From the NCBI RefSeq assembly GCF_004216555.1, contig NZ_SGWQ01000001.1, positions 617,126 through 681,125 of the forward strand: a DNA stretch of 64,000 nt, given 5' to 3'. The translations under genes were made by a program, and so were the position numbers. The notes under the pieces are model-generated. The model had not been told where the DNA came from. It was given only the letters and a program-made list of their open reading frames with translations, and did not search any database. The DNA is from Herbihabitans rhizosphaerae (GTDB lineage: Bacteria; Actinomycetota; Actinomycetes; Mycobacteriales; Pseudonocardiaceae). This document shows, piece by piece, positions 33,347 to 41,672 of the stretch; the first letter of the stretch is position 1, and each line of letters starts with the position of its first letter.

Positions 33347-34723
33347 TCAGGCGTTGGCGGCGATCATCAGGGCGGAGGCCAGGTCGGGGACCTCTTTCAC
33401 GCGCATGCCGTCCGGGATCTTGCCCGAGTCGCGAGGCACCAGCGCGCGCTTGAAGCCGAGCCGCGCCGCCTCGGCCAGCCGCGACCGCACCCCGGCCACC
33501 CGCCGCACCTCGCCGGCCAGCCCGACCTCGCCGAGCACCACCAGATCCGGCGGCAGCGCGAAGTCCCGCGCGGCGGACGCCACGGCCAACGCCAGCGCCA
33601 GATCCGCCGCCGGCTCGACGATCTTCATACCGCCGACCGTCGCGGTGAACACGTCGGCGTCGTGCAGTTTCAGCCCACCACGCCGCTCCAGCACCGCCAG
33701 CACCATCGCCGCCCGTGCCGAGTCGAGCCCGCTGACCGCCCGCCGCGGGTTGCCCAACGGCGAGGGCGACACCAGCGCCTGCACCTCGCCCAGCAGCGGC
33801 CGTTTCCCTTCCACCGTAACGGTTATCGCCGTCCCGGGCACCCCGGTGTCACGCTGGTTCAGGAACAGCCCAGACGGATCGGGCACGCCGACGATCCCCG
33901 CCTCGACCATCTCGAAGCAGCCCACCTCGTCGGTCGGCCCGAACCGGTTCTTCATCCCGCGCACCAGCCGCAGCGTCGAGTGCTTGTCGCCCTCGAAGTG
34001 CAGCACCACGTCCACCAGATGCTCCAGAACCCGTGGCCCCGCAACGGATCCGTCCTTGGTCACGTGCCCGACGAGCACCACCGGCAGCCCGCGTTCCTTG
34101 GCCAGCGCGACCAGCGCCGCGGTCACCGCGCGCACCTGCGTCACCCCGCCGGGCGTGCCGTCGATCTGCCCGCTGGACATGGTCTGCACCGAGTCGACCA
34201 CGAGCAGCCCCGGCTTCACCTCGTCGACGTGCCCGAGCAGCGCCGACAGGTCGCTCTCCGCCGCGAGGTACACCGCCTCGTGCACCGTGCCCATCCGCTC
34301 GGCCCGCAGCCGCACCTGCCCTGCCGACTCCTCCCCCGTCACGTACAACGCCGGACCGGACTCGCCATCCCTTGCCGCCCAACGGAAAGCGACCTCGAGC
34401 AACAGCGTCGACTTGCCCACGCCGGGCTCCCCGGCGAGCAGCACCACGGCACCCGGCACCAGCCCGCCGCCGAGCACGCGGTCCAGCTCGGGCACCCCGG
34501 TCTGGCGGGCGCGCGCGGACTCGACGTCCACCTCGTCGATCCGCCGAGCGGGCGCGCTGGGCGCACCGGCGGCCACCCGGGCCAGCGCCGCCCTCGGCAC
34601 GCCGACCTCCTCCAGCGTCCCCCACGCCTGGCACTCCGGGCAGCGACCGAACCACTTGGCCACCTCGTGCCCGCACTCGGCACACCGGTAGCCGGCTCGC
34701 TTGGCCCGCACGCTCTTGGTCAC
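33347..34723 (-). CDS. radA: DNA repair protein RadA/Sms
   Basis: A 458-residue RadA. It has the N-terminal zinc finger C-x2-C...C-x2-C (YRCAECGHEVAKWFGRCPECQAWGTLEE), a RecA-like ATPase with Walker A GEPGVGKST and Walker B LLVVDSVQT, the RadA-specific KNRFG motif in RGMKNRFGPTDEVG and a C-terminal Lon-protease-like domain ending at MIAANA. RadA is a branch-migrating helicase in recombinational repair. The GTG start at 34723 (VTKSVRAKRAGYRCAECG) fits family length; the upstream extension in the same frame is not supported. It is divergent from copA with about 90 bp between starts. The 3' end has been partly copied into the adjacent gap. Confidence 0.95.
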   Translation of the reverse strand: MTKSVRAKRAGYRCAECGHEVAKWFGRCPECQAWGTLEEVGVPRAALARVAAGAPSAPARRIDEVDVESARARQTGVPELDRVLGGGLVPGAVVLLAGEPGVGKSTLLLEVAFRWAARDGESGPALYVTGEESAGQVRLRAERMGTVHEAVYLAAESDLSALLGHVDEVKPGLLVVDSVQTMSSGQIDGTPGGVTQVRAVTAALVALAKERGLPVVLVGHVTKDGSVAGPRVLEHLVDVVLHFEGDKHSTLRLVRGMKNRFGPTDEVGCFEMVEAGIVGVPDPSGLFLNQRDTGVPGTAITVTVEGKRPLLGEVQALVSPSPLGNPRRAVSGLDSARAAMVLAVLERRGGLKLHDADVFTATVGGMKIVEPAADLALALAVASAARDFALPPDLVVLGEVGLAGEVRRVAGVRSRLAEAARLGFKRALVPRDSGKIPDGMRVKEVPDLASALMIAANA

Positions 34724-34812
34724 ACCAGCGGACAGTACTGCCGGGGTCCGACAGACCGCCGCCGCGACACCGGTAGCGTGACTGGTGGGGGCCTGAGGAT
34801 TCACGGAGGGCC

Positions 34813-36996
34813 ATGTCCACCTCGACGACACAGTCCGCACACAGCGTCGAGCTCGACATCGGTGGGATGACCTGCGCCGCGTGCGCCGCCAGGGTCGAAC
34901 GCGCGCTGAACAAGCTCGACGGGGTGCGCGCCGCGGTCAACTACGCGACCGAACGCGCCAGCGTGCACGGTCCCGTCCCGGTCGACGGCTTGGTCGCCAC
35001 GGTCACCAAGGCCGGCTACACGGCCGCACCGAGACGCGCCGCCGGCGATGACGACGGACAGGCGGCGCACACCGCGAAGGTGCGCGATCTGCGCCGCCGG
35101 CTCGTCGTGGCCGTCCTGCTGGCCATGCCGCTGGGCAACCTGTCGCTCACCCTCGCGTTCGTGCCGAGCCTGCGTTTCCCCGGCTGGCAATGGGTTTGCC
35201 TGGCACTGGCCACGCCGATCGTGGTGTGGGCGGCCGCCCCGTTCCACCGCGCCACGCTGCGCAACCTGCGGCACGGCTCGTCCAGCATGGACACGCTGGT
35301 CTCGCTCGGCGTGATCAGCTCCTACTGCTGGTCGCTCGGCGCGATGCTGCTCGGCACCGCCGAGTCGAACGCGGTGTACCTGGATGTGGCCGCCGGCGTC
35401 ACCGTGTTCCTGCTCGCCGGCCGGTACTTCGAGACGCGTTCCCGCCGGGGCGCCCTGGACCTGCTGACCGCACTGGATGCGTTGGCAGCCAAGGACGTTC
35501 GGGTGCTGCGCGACGGCGTGGAGACCGTGGTGCCGATCGGCGAGCTGGGTGTCGGCGACGAGTTCGTGGTCAAGCCGGGCGAGACGGTCGCCGCCGACGG
35601 CGTGGTCAACGGCGGCGCGTGCACGGTGGACACCAGCGCGATCACCGGCGAGCCGGTGCCGGTCGAGCTGGCCGTGGGCGACGAAGTGATCGGCGGCAGC
35701 GTCAACCGGGACGGCCGGATCGTGGTGCGCGCGACCGCCGTCGGCGCGAAGTCGCAGCTGTCCCAGATGAGCGCGCTGGCCGAGCGCGCGCAGGAGCGCA
35801 AGGCGTCGGTGCAGCGCCTTGTCGACCGGGTGTGCGCGGTGTTCGTGCCGGTGGTGCTGGTCATCGCGGTCGGCACCCTGGCGGTGTGGCTGATCGCGGG
35901 CAACACGTTCGCCGAGGCGTTCCCGGCCGCCGTCTCCGTGCTGATCATCGCGTGCCCGTGCGCGCTCGGACTGGCCACGCCGACCGCGCTGATGGTGAGC
36001 GTGGGCCGCGGCGCGCAGCTCGGCATCCTGATCAAGGGGCCCGAAGTACTGGAGAGCAGCAAGGGCATCGACACGGTCGTGCTCGACAAGACCGGCACGG
36101 TGACCACCGGCGAGCTGACGTTGACCGAGGTGCTGCCGCTGGCCGAGTTCTCCGCCGACGAGGTGCTGCGGCTGGCCGCCGCCGTGGAGGCCGGCTCTGA
36201 GCATCCGATCGCCGCGGCGGTCGTCGCCAAAGCCGATGCGCACCCGAAGGCGGACGGCTTCGCCGCGCTGCCCGGGCTCGGCGCGAAGGCGACCGTCGAC
36301 GGACACGCCGTGCTGGTCGGGCGAGCACGAATGCTGGCCGAGCACGACGTGCCGGTCGAGACCGCCACGGAGGCGATCACCAAGGCGGAGAGTGCCGGCG
36401 CCACGGTGGTCGCGGTGGCGCGGGACCGCGAGGTGATCGGCCTGCTGGTGCTCGCCGACGAGGTGAAACCGTCAGCGAAGGCGGCGGTCGCGGAGCTGCA
36501 CCGGCTCGGCCTGCGCACGATGTTGTTGACCGGCGACAACGAGATCACCGCGCGTGCGGTCGCCGACGAAGTCGGGATCACCGACGTGCGGGCCGGGGTG
36601 CTCCCGGCGGACAAGGCGGGCGTGATCGCCGAACTGCGCGAGGGTGGGCACCGGGTGGCGATGGCCGGCGACGGGATCAACGACGCGCCGGCGCTGGCCA
36701 CCGCGGACGTGGGCCTGGCGGTCGGCAGCGGCACGGACATCGCGCTGCGCTCGGCCGACATCATCCTGGTGCGCGAGGACCTGCGTGTCGTGCCGGACGC
36801 GATCATGTTGGCGCACCGCAGCTTGCGCACCATCCAGGGCAATCTCATGTGGGCGTTCGGCTACAACATCGCGGCGATCCCGCTGGCCGCCGCCGGCCTG
36901 CTGAACCCGTTGATCGCCGGCGCGGCGATGTCGCTGTCGTCGGTCCTGGTGGTGTCCAACAGCATGCGGCTGCGCAAGTTCACAGGTTCCCGCTGA
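34813..36996 (+). CDS. copA: Copper-exporting P1B-type ATPase
   Basis: A 727-residue heavy-metal P-type ATPase. An N-terminal HMA domain carries GMTCAAC (residues 18-24). Eight membrane helices follow, with the ion-binding CPC at 381-383 (IIACPCALGLATPTA). The A-domain has TGEPVPVE, the P-domain phosphorylation site DKTGT is at 425-429 and the hinge GDGINDAPAL is at 619-628. A CPC motif with one HMA domain indicates Cu(I)/Ag(I) export (P1B-1). No CsoR or CopZ gene lies beside it; the following gene is an HxlR regulator, which is not a usual copper sensor. Regulation is therefore unknown. The start ATG 34813 has GGAGGG 6 nt ahead. Confidence 0.95.
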   Translation: MSTSTTQSAHSVELDIGGMTCAACAARVERALNKLDGVRAAVNYATERASVHGPVPVDGLVATVTKAGYTAAPRRAAGDDDGQAAHTAKVRDLRRRLVVAVLLAMPLGNLSLTLAFVPSLRFPGWQWVCLALATPIVVWAAAPFHRATLRNLRHGSSSMDTLVSLGVISSYCWSLGAMLLGTAESNAVYLDVAAGVTVFLLAGRYFETRSRRGALDLLTALDALAAKDVRVLRDGVETVVPIGELGVGDEFVVKPGETVAADGVVNGGACTVDTSAITGEPVPVELAVGDEVIGGSVNRDGRIVVRATAVGAKSQLSQMSALAERAQERKASVQRLVDRVCAVFVPVVLVIAVGTLAVWLIAGNTFAEAFPAAVSVLIIACPCALGLATPTALMVSVGRGAQLGILIKGPEVLESSKGIDTVVLDKTGTVTTGELTLTEVLPLAEFSADEVLRLAAAVEAGSEHPIAAAVVAKADAHPKADGFAALPGLGAKATVDGHAVLVGRARMLAEHDVPVETATEAITKAESAGATVVAVARDREVIGLLVLADEVKPSAKAAVAELHRLGLRTMLLTGDNEITARAVADEVGITDVRAGVLPADKAGVIAELREGGHRVAMAGDGINDAPALATADVGLAVGSGTDIALRSADIILVREDLRVVPDAIMLAHRSLRTIQGNLMWAFGYNIAAIPLAAAGLLNPLIAGAAMSLSSVLVVSNSMRLRKFTGSR

Positions 36997-37033
36997 CCTG
37001 GTGGGGCCGCGGTACCCCGGTTAACCTCGGACG

Positions 37034-37522
37034 ATGCGGAGGACCTCGTTCGCTCGCTGGCCGTGCTCCATCGCGCGGACCATGGACCTGCTCGGCGATC
37101 AGTGGACGATGCTCGTGCTGCGCGAGTCGTTCCACGGTGTGACCCGGTTCGGTGATCTTCAATCCGCGCTGGGGATCGCCCGCAACACGCTGACCGAACG
37201 GCTTGATCGGCTGACCGGAGCGGGCCTGCTCACGCGTCGCCGCTATCAGACCAAGCCCGCGCGCTGGGAGTACGTGCTGACCGAGTCCGGCCGCGACTTC
37301 TACCCGGTACTCACCGCGATCATGGGCTGGGGCGACCGCTGGCTACAGGCTGACAAACCGCCGGTTTCCTTGCGGCACAACGGATGCGGGCAACACACGC
37401 ACGCCAAGGTGGTCTGCGCCGCATGCGGCGGCGACCTCGCCACGGACACTGTCATCGAGCAACCTGGACGCGCACGTGAGATGTTCTCGCGTCCCAGTCA
37501 ACCGCAGCCAAGGGGAACGTGA
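37034..37522 (+). CDS. HxlR-family transcriptional regulator
   Basis: A 162-residue regulator with the HxlR winged helix: CSIARTMDLLGDQWTMLVLRESFHGVTRFGDLQ, then LGIARNTLTERLDRLTGAGLLTRRRYQ and PARWEYVLTESGRDFYPVL. HxlR proteins are usually dimeric repressors, often redox- or aldehyde-responsive through the N-terminal cysteine (here C14 of WPCSIAR). The C-terminal tail has a CxxC pair (VVCAACGGDL) that might bind metal. No strong ribosome-binding site precedes the ATG. It lies 37 bp after copA on the same strand and may be read through. The target genes are not obvious; divergent partners are absent. Confidence 0.85.
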   Translation: MRRTSFARWPCSIARTMDLLGDQWTMLVLRESFHGVTRFGDLQSALGIARNTLTERLDRLTGAGLLTRRRYQTKPARWEYVLTESGRDFYPVLTAIMGWGDRWLQADKPPVSLRHNGCGQHTHAKVVCAACGGDLATDTVIEQPGRAREMFSRPSQPQPRGT

Positions 37523-37615
37523 CGCAACCCAGCCACGGTGCCGACGCGACCGCAGTTATCCACGAAAGGCACCCATTACCGGGAAATCGCGGGGAGGCGG
37601 GCTAGACATAAGGAA

Positions 37616-37647
37616 CCCGCTCCACCGAGGGGGTGAGGCGGAGCGGG
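37616..37647 (+). terminator. Hairpin between the HxlR and kinase genes
   Basis: CCCGCTC (37616-37622) pairs with GAGCGGG (37641-37647), with an additional inner base pair. It is about 95 nt past the HxlR stop, so it may terminate that transcript. Confidence 0.5.
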
Positions 37648-37650
37648 CTG

Positions 37651-37676
37651 TACTCCACATTACTCCATACGGAGTA
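37651..37676 (+). promoter_or_regulatory. Operator-like TACTCC repeats before the sugar-kinase gene
   Basis: TACTCCA occurs at 37651 and 37661, and the second copy forms a palindrome TACTCC-ATAC-GGAGTA (37661-37676) ending 22 bp before the GTG start of the kinase gene. The spacing of 10 bp, one DNA turn, and location close to the start suggest a repressor site. The binding protein is unknown. Confidence 0.5.
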
Positions 37677-37698
37677 GCGCCGCTCGGGGGCGGGTAGC

Positions 37699-38646
37699 GT
37701 GTCGGCCGTGACTGGCTACGTGGTCGGGGTCGATGCCGGTGGCACCTCGACGAGAGCGCTCGTGTTGGATGCCGAATCCCGCGAGGTCGGGCGAGCCGTC
37801 GAGCAGGGCGCGAACCCCAATTCCCATCCGCCGGCGCACGCCGCGAAGCGGATCTCCGAGGCGATCCGCGCGGCACTCGGTTCGCTGGTCGCGGCCGACG
37901 TACGCGCGGGCGTGGTGGGCATGGCCGGCGCGAGCAAGCTGTCCGATCCGGCGATCGCGGCGCTGTTCGACGAAGCATGGCGGGACGTCGGGCTCCAGTG
38001 CCCCGTCCGGGTGGTGACCGACGCCGAGGTGGCCTTCGCGACGGCCACGGCTCACCCGGACGGGACCGTGCTGATCGCCGGTACCGGCTCGATCGCGGCC
38101 AGGATTACCGACCACCGGCTGAACGGGCTCGCCGGCGGCTACGGGTGGCTGCTCGGCGACGAGGGCTCGGCGTACTGGCTCGGCCGCGAGGCGGTACGGG
38201 CGACGCTGCGTGCCGTGCAGACCGGTGCGCCGCTCGACGCGTTCGCCCACGCGGTGCTCGCCGAGGCAAACGTGTCCACTGTGGACGATCGAATCCTGTT
38301 GTCCCGCAAGCTGATCACGTCCGCGAACGCCGAGGCGCCGATCCGGCTCGCACGGTTCGCGCCGCTGGTCAGCGAGCACCAGGGTGACCCGCTCGCCGCG
38401 GACATCGCCGATCGCGCGGCGGCCGCACTGGCCAACACCGTGCGGCTGACCCGCTCGCCGGACGAGCACACGCCGGTGGTCACCGCCGGCAGCGTCGCCT
38501 CCCCCGATGGCCCGGTCGGCGCGCGGCTGCGCGAGCACCTGGCCGGCGAGGAGGTGCTGTTCGCCGCGGACGGGCTCGCCGGTGCGGCGTGGCTAGCCGC
38601 GCTCGACGGCTTCGCCGGACTCGCCAAGCACCCGGGGGTGACGTAG
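37699..38646 (+). CDS. BadF/BadG-type N-acetylglucosamine kinase
   Basis: A 315-residue ASKHA-fold kinase of the BadF/BadG/BcrA/BcrD ATPase family, the group that holds eukaryotic and bacterial N-acetylglucosamine kinases. Phosphate-1 motif GVDAGGTSTRALVLD, phosphate-2 region VLIAGTGSIAA, followed by GGYGWLLGDEGSAYWLGREAVRA (the sugar/adenosine region) and the C-terminal VVTAGSVASPDGPV. Likely reaction: ATP phosphorylation of GlcNAc or a related amino sugar, used in wall recycling or chitin metabolism. GTG start at 37699 (or GTG 37708). Its 3' end overlaps the convergent DUF3159 gene by 54 bp. Confidence 0.82.
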   Translation: MSAVTGYVVGVDAGGTSTRALVLDAESREVGRAVEQGANPNSHPPAHAAKRISEAIRAALGSLVAADVRAGVVGMAGASKLSDPAIAALFDEAWRDVGLQCPVRVVTDAEVAFATATAHPDGTVLIAGTGSIAARITDHRLNGLAGGYGWLLGDEGSAYWLGREAVRATLRAVQTGAPLDAFAHAVLAEANVSTVDDRILLSRKLITSANAEAPIRLARFAPLVSEHQGDPLAADIADRAAAALANTVRLTRSPDEHTPVVTAGSVASPDGPVGARLREHLAGEEVLFAADGLAGAAWLAALDGFAGLAKHPGVT

Positions 38647-39300
38647 TCCGGGGTGGCCGTCGGGCAACGTGCGGCGCAGCACCCACGCGCTCCCGGCGAT
38701 GGTGAGTGCGACTAGAGGCCAGGACAGCGCGACTCGTGCGACGCCGAGTGTCACGACCGCGCCGGAGGACCAGAGCACGAAGTAGACGGCGACGCGCAGT
38801 GTGTACTGGCCGAACACCCACACCCAGCTCGCCAGCGAGTACGCGCGCAGCAGATCGGGATCGCGCCGCCAGCGCGCTTTCTGGCCGAGCAGCACGCCGA
38901 CCACCACGCCGAGCAGCGGCCAGCGGATCAGGATGCTGAACGCCCAGGCCAGCGCGCTCGCCACGTTCGTCAGCAGTTGGATCAGGAAGAAGTCCTGCGC
39001 GCGCCCGGTGTAGACGGCGACGAGTGCGGCCGCGCCGACGGCGGCCACACTGATCACGACGGCGGCCAGCTTGTCGCCCCGCACGACCCGGAAGGCGCCG
39101 ATGATCAGGCCGACACCGACCGCGACAGCGGCACCGACCGCGATCGACCTGTCGAACGCCAGCCAGCCGACCACGAAGGCGAGCGGTGGCAGGGTCGCGT
39201 CCAGGGCGCCGCGCCGTCCGCCGAGCAGCTCGCCGAGCGACTCGGATCGGGTGTCGTGCTGGACGGTCTGCTCCTGACTCACGACACCAGCCTGCCTCAT
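38593..39300 (-). CDS. DUF3159 membrane protein
   Basis: A 235-residue polytopic membrane protein with six predicted helices between residues 37 and 212 and a hydrophilic N-terminus (SLGELLGGRRGALDATLPP, typical of DUF3159). Family members are widespread in actinobacteria with unknown function. The start is ATG 39300 or GTG 39282. The basic inner loop LLGQKARWRRDPDLLRAYSLASWVWVFGQYTLRVAVYFVLW is conserved-looking and contains several aromatic residues near the membrane. It overlaps the convergent kinase gene at the 3' end. No operon partner is visible. Confidence 0.78.
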   Translation of the reverse strand: MRQAGVVSQEQTVQHDTRSESLGELLGGRRGALDATLPPLAFVVGWLAFDRSIAVGAAVAVGVGLIIGAFRVVRGDKLAAVVISVAAVGAAALVAVYTGRAQDFFLIQLLTNVASALAWAFSILIRWPLLGVVVGVLLGQKARWRRDPDLLRAYSLASWVWVFGQYTLRVAVYFVLWSSGAVVTLGVARVALSWPLVALTIAGSAWVLRRTLPDGHPGLRHPRVLGESGEAVERG

Positions 39301-39431
39301 GCCGAGTGGGTTAGGTAGCCCTAACGGTGCGCCTGACTATCACGGACCGTCACATGATCTCCGTGAGGGTAACCGACGGTGGCGTAGGTGGGAATATTCA
39401 GGGCATTCTGTGCGATCTAGGGAGCGGGCGG

Positions 39432-40250
39432 ATGACCGGGGAACAGGGAGGGGCGACGGTGCGCGGGCCGGATAGCTGGGTGGCCATCGGGGACAGTTTT
39501 ACGGAGGGGCTCTCGGACCTCTCCGCGGATGGGGTGAACTACGTCGGGTGGGCCGACCGGCTGGCAGAGATGCTGGCCGCTCGCAACCCGGCGTTTCGAT
39601 ACGCGAACTTAGCTCTGCGCGGCAAGATGCTGCAGGAGATCATCGACGAGCAGTTGCCGTTCGCCATGGCCGCGAAGCCGGATCTGGTCACGATCTGCGC
39701 CGGCGGCAACGACGTGGTGACGCCGGGCAGCGACGTCGACTGGGTGGCCGACAAGTTCGAGCAGGCCATCGCCGAGCTGGCCGCCGCCGTACCGACCGTG
39801 GTGATCTTCACCGGGCCGGATCCGAAGGCGCTGCCCCTGGTGCGCACGGTGCGCGGCAAGGTCGCGATCTACAACGGACACGTGCGCGGGATCGCCGATC
39901 GGCACGGCGTGAAGCTGGTGGACCTGTGGTCGATGGACGTGCTGCACGACCGGCGTGCGTGGAGCGACGACCGGCTGCACTTCTCCGCCGAGGGGCACCG
40001 CCGGATCGCGCTGTGCCTCGCCGAGATGCTGGGCATCCCGATCAACGCGGACTGGCGTCAACCGTGGCCGCCCGCGTCACCCTCACGGTGGCTCAGCTCG
40101 CGGCGCGACGACCTCAACTGGACGCGCACGCACCTGCTTCCCTGGGTGCGCCGGCAGATCCAGGGCACCTCGATGGGTGACGGCCTCGCCCCGAAGCGTC
40201 CCGAGCTGACCCCGTTGGCCGACGAGCGAGCCCGGCGCGAAATGGCGTGA
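39432..40250 (+). CDS. SGNH/GDSL-family hydrolase
   Basis: A 272-residue lipase/esterase of the SGNH family. Block I is WVAIGDSFTEGL with the nucleophilic serine, block III is TICAGGNDVV with the Asn oxyanion residue, and block V is DRLHFSAEGH with the catalytic Asp and His. The conserved Gly of block II appears in LALRGKM. There is no signal peptide, so it acts in the cytoplasm. Many actinobacterial copies hydrolyse acyl esters on lipids or glycans. The start ATG 39432 has GGGAG 8 nt upstream; GTG 39459 is an alternative. One TTA leucine codon lies at 39609-39611. It ends directly against the convergent 40251 gene. Confidence 0.85.
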   Translation: MTGEQGGATVRGPDSWVAIGDSFTEGLSDLSADGVNYVGWADRLAEMLAARNPAFRYANLALRGKMLQEIIDEQLPFAMAAKPDLVTICAGGNDVVTPGSDVDWVADKFEQAIAELAAAVPTVVIFTGPDPKALPLVRTVRGKVAIYNGHVRGIADRHGVKLVDLWSMDVLHDRRAWSDDRLHFSAEGHRRIALCLAEMLGIPINADWRQPWPPASPSRWLSSRRDDLNWTRTHLLPWVRRQIQGTSMGDGLAPKRPELTPLADERARREMA

Positions 40251-40718
40251 TCAGGCGAGGAGCCCGATGCGGGCCTGCTCGACGTGGTCGGCCGGCATGA
40301 TCACGATCACGGTGTTGCCGGCGATCTCGGTGACCATGCCGGTGTGATCGCGGTATTCCAGCGCGGTCAGGGTGCGTGGCTCGCCGGCGATGTCGATGGT
40401 TCGGCGCGTGGTGCGCTCGACCTCGTGCTTGCTCGCGGCGGAGGCGACGAACCCGGTCAGCGTGCTGGCGCAGAGATCGTGCGGGTCGGTGACGTCGTCG
40501 CGGATGGTGCGCGCGAGCGCGACCGGCAGGTCGGCGCGGACGCTCTGCACGTCGACCGACCAGGGCCGGCCGTCGATCTCCCGCAGCCCGAACCGGTGTG
40601 ACGCCCCCACGTCCGGCAACTCCACGATCGCGACCGGCGCCCCGAACCGGGACAGGATTTCGGTCAGACCAGGCAGCACGCGTTCCAGGTTACGGCGGCT
40701 CCACTTTTCAGACGTCAC
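40251..40718 (-). CDS. Conserved-looking hypothetical protein
   Basis: A 155-residue soluble protein with no recognised domain. The sequence alternates helices and strands (NLERVLPGLTEILSRFGAPVAIVELPDVG; VDVQSVRADLPVALARTIRDDV; LTALEYRDHTGMVTEIAGNTVIVIMPADHVEQARIGLL). The last part, with a strand of hydrophobic residues followed by MPADH, resembles small ligand-binding or thioredoxin-like folds, but this is not diagnostic. It converges on the SGNH hydrolase with adjacent stop codons. It is divergent from the Crp/Fnr gene with a 155-bp region between, which could be shared regulatory DNA. Confidence 0.55.
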   Translation of the reverse strand: MTSEKWSRRNLERVLPGLTEILSRFGAPVAIVELPDVGASHRFGLREIDGRPWSVDVQSVRADLPVALARTIRDDVTDPHDLCASTLTGFVASAASKHEVERTTRRTIDIAGEPRTLTALEYRDHTGMVTEIAGNTVIVIMPADHVEQARIGLLA

Positions 40719-40822
40719 CCGCGTGATTGATCGGCGGCACTAAATCAGCCCGACTCAATTCCGCTGACCGCTTGCCGACAACGGCCGACCATTCGCCGTG
40801 CCCTCTAGATCTTGAGTCGCCA

Positions 40823-40844
40823 TGTGTGCATTCTGTGTGTGCAT
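40823..40844 (+). promoter_or_regulatory. Direct repeat TGTGTGCAT upstream of the first Crp/Fnr gene
   Basis: TGTGTGCAT occurs at 40823-40831 and 40836-40844, 13 bp apart start to start, 30-50 bp before the Crp/Fnr start codon at 40874. Position and spacing fit an operator or promoter element, possibly for autoregulation; the binding protein is unknown. Confidence 0.45.
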
Positions 40845-40873
40845 CGACCACGCAACAGCACCTGGGGGTGCGC

Positions 40874-41575
40874 GTGAACACTGCGACACCGGGTTCGTTC
40901 CTCGCGCAAATCGGCCTGGACTCCTGGAACTACCTGCAAGAATTGGGGACCCCAAGATCGTGTGAAGGAAACGAGCTGCTGCTCAGGCACGGCGATCCGG
41001 CGACACATGTCCTGTTGATCATCAACGGCTGGACAAAAATCGCGATAACCGCTCCATCCGGGTACGAAGCCGTGTTGGCGATCCGCGGACCCGGCGACAT
41101 CCTCGGCGAGTTGGCCGTTCTCGACGGCAAGCCTCGCTCAGCCGACGTACGGACACTGTGTGACATCAAGGCGATCCTGTTGCCCGCGGACCGCTTCCGC
41201 GCAGCGCTCGAAACACGACCAAAGATCGCGATCGGCCTGCTCTCGCATCTGAGCGGCCGCCTGCGACGGGCGGACAATCGGCGCCTCGAACAAGCGGCGA
41301 ACAGTTCCACCGAACGACTCGCGGCGTTGCTGCTTCGACTCGCGGAAGAACACGGGACGCCAACGCCGGACGGTACGGAGATCTCCGTACGCCTGTCGCA
41401 GCAGGAGCTCGCCGGTGCGATCGGCGCCTCCAGGGAGGCAGTCGCCCGATCGCTGCGAATACTTCGCGAACGACATGTCGTGGTCACTCGTAGACGCCGT
41501 CTGGTCCTCACAACGCCGGAAGTGCTGATCTCGATGGCCGCCAATGTGTCATTTGACGCAGAAGAACAGTTCTGA
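40874..41575 (+). CDS. Crp/Fnr-family regulator with cyclic-nucleotide-binding cassette
   Basis: A 233-residue CRP-like transcription factor. The cNMP-binding beta-roll (residues 1-125) has the phosphate-binding cassette GDILGELAVLDGKPRSADV with both the Glu and the Arg-Ser that contact cyclic nucleotide phosphate. A long dimer helix and a winged helix-turn-helix follow (VRLSQQELAGAIGASREAVARSLRILRERHVV). GTG 40874 has GGGGGTG upstream. It is the first gene of an apparent cyclic-nucleotide island: a second Crp gene, then a class III cyclase-homology gene. Binding a cyclic nucleotide made nearby is inferred. The DNA targets may include the repeats at 40823-40844. Confidence 0.85.
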   Translation: MNTATPGSFLAQIGLDSWNYLQELGTPRSCEGNELLLRHGDPATHVLLIINGWTKIAITAPSGYEAVLAIRGPGDILGELAVLDGKPRSADVRTLCDIKAILLPADRFRAALETRPKIAIGLLSHLSGRLRRADNRRLEQAANSSTERLAALLLRLAEEHGTPTPDGTEISVRLSQQELAGAIGASREAVARSLRILRERHVVVTRRRRLVLTTPEVLISMAANVSFDAEEQF

Positions 41576-41672
41576 ACGACATCGCACAGCCGAGATCCAC
41601 ACGGCACCGTTGATGTCGCACGTTTCCGAACCTCGCACACATTCCGAGGTCTGACATTTGAAGGGAGTGCGT

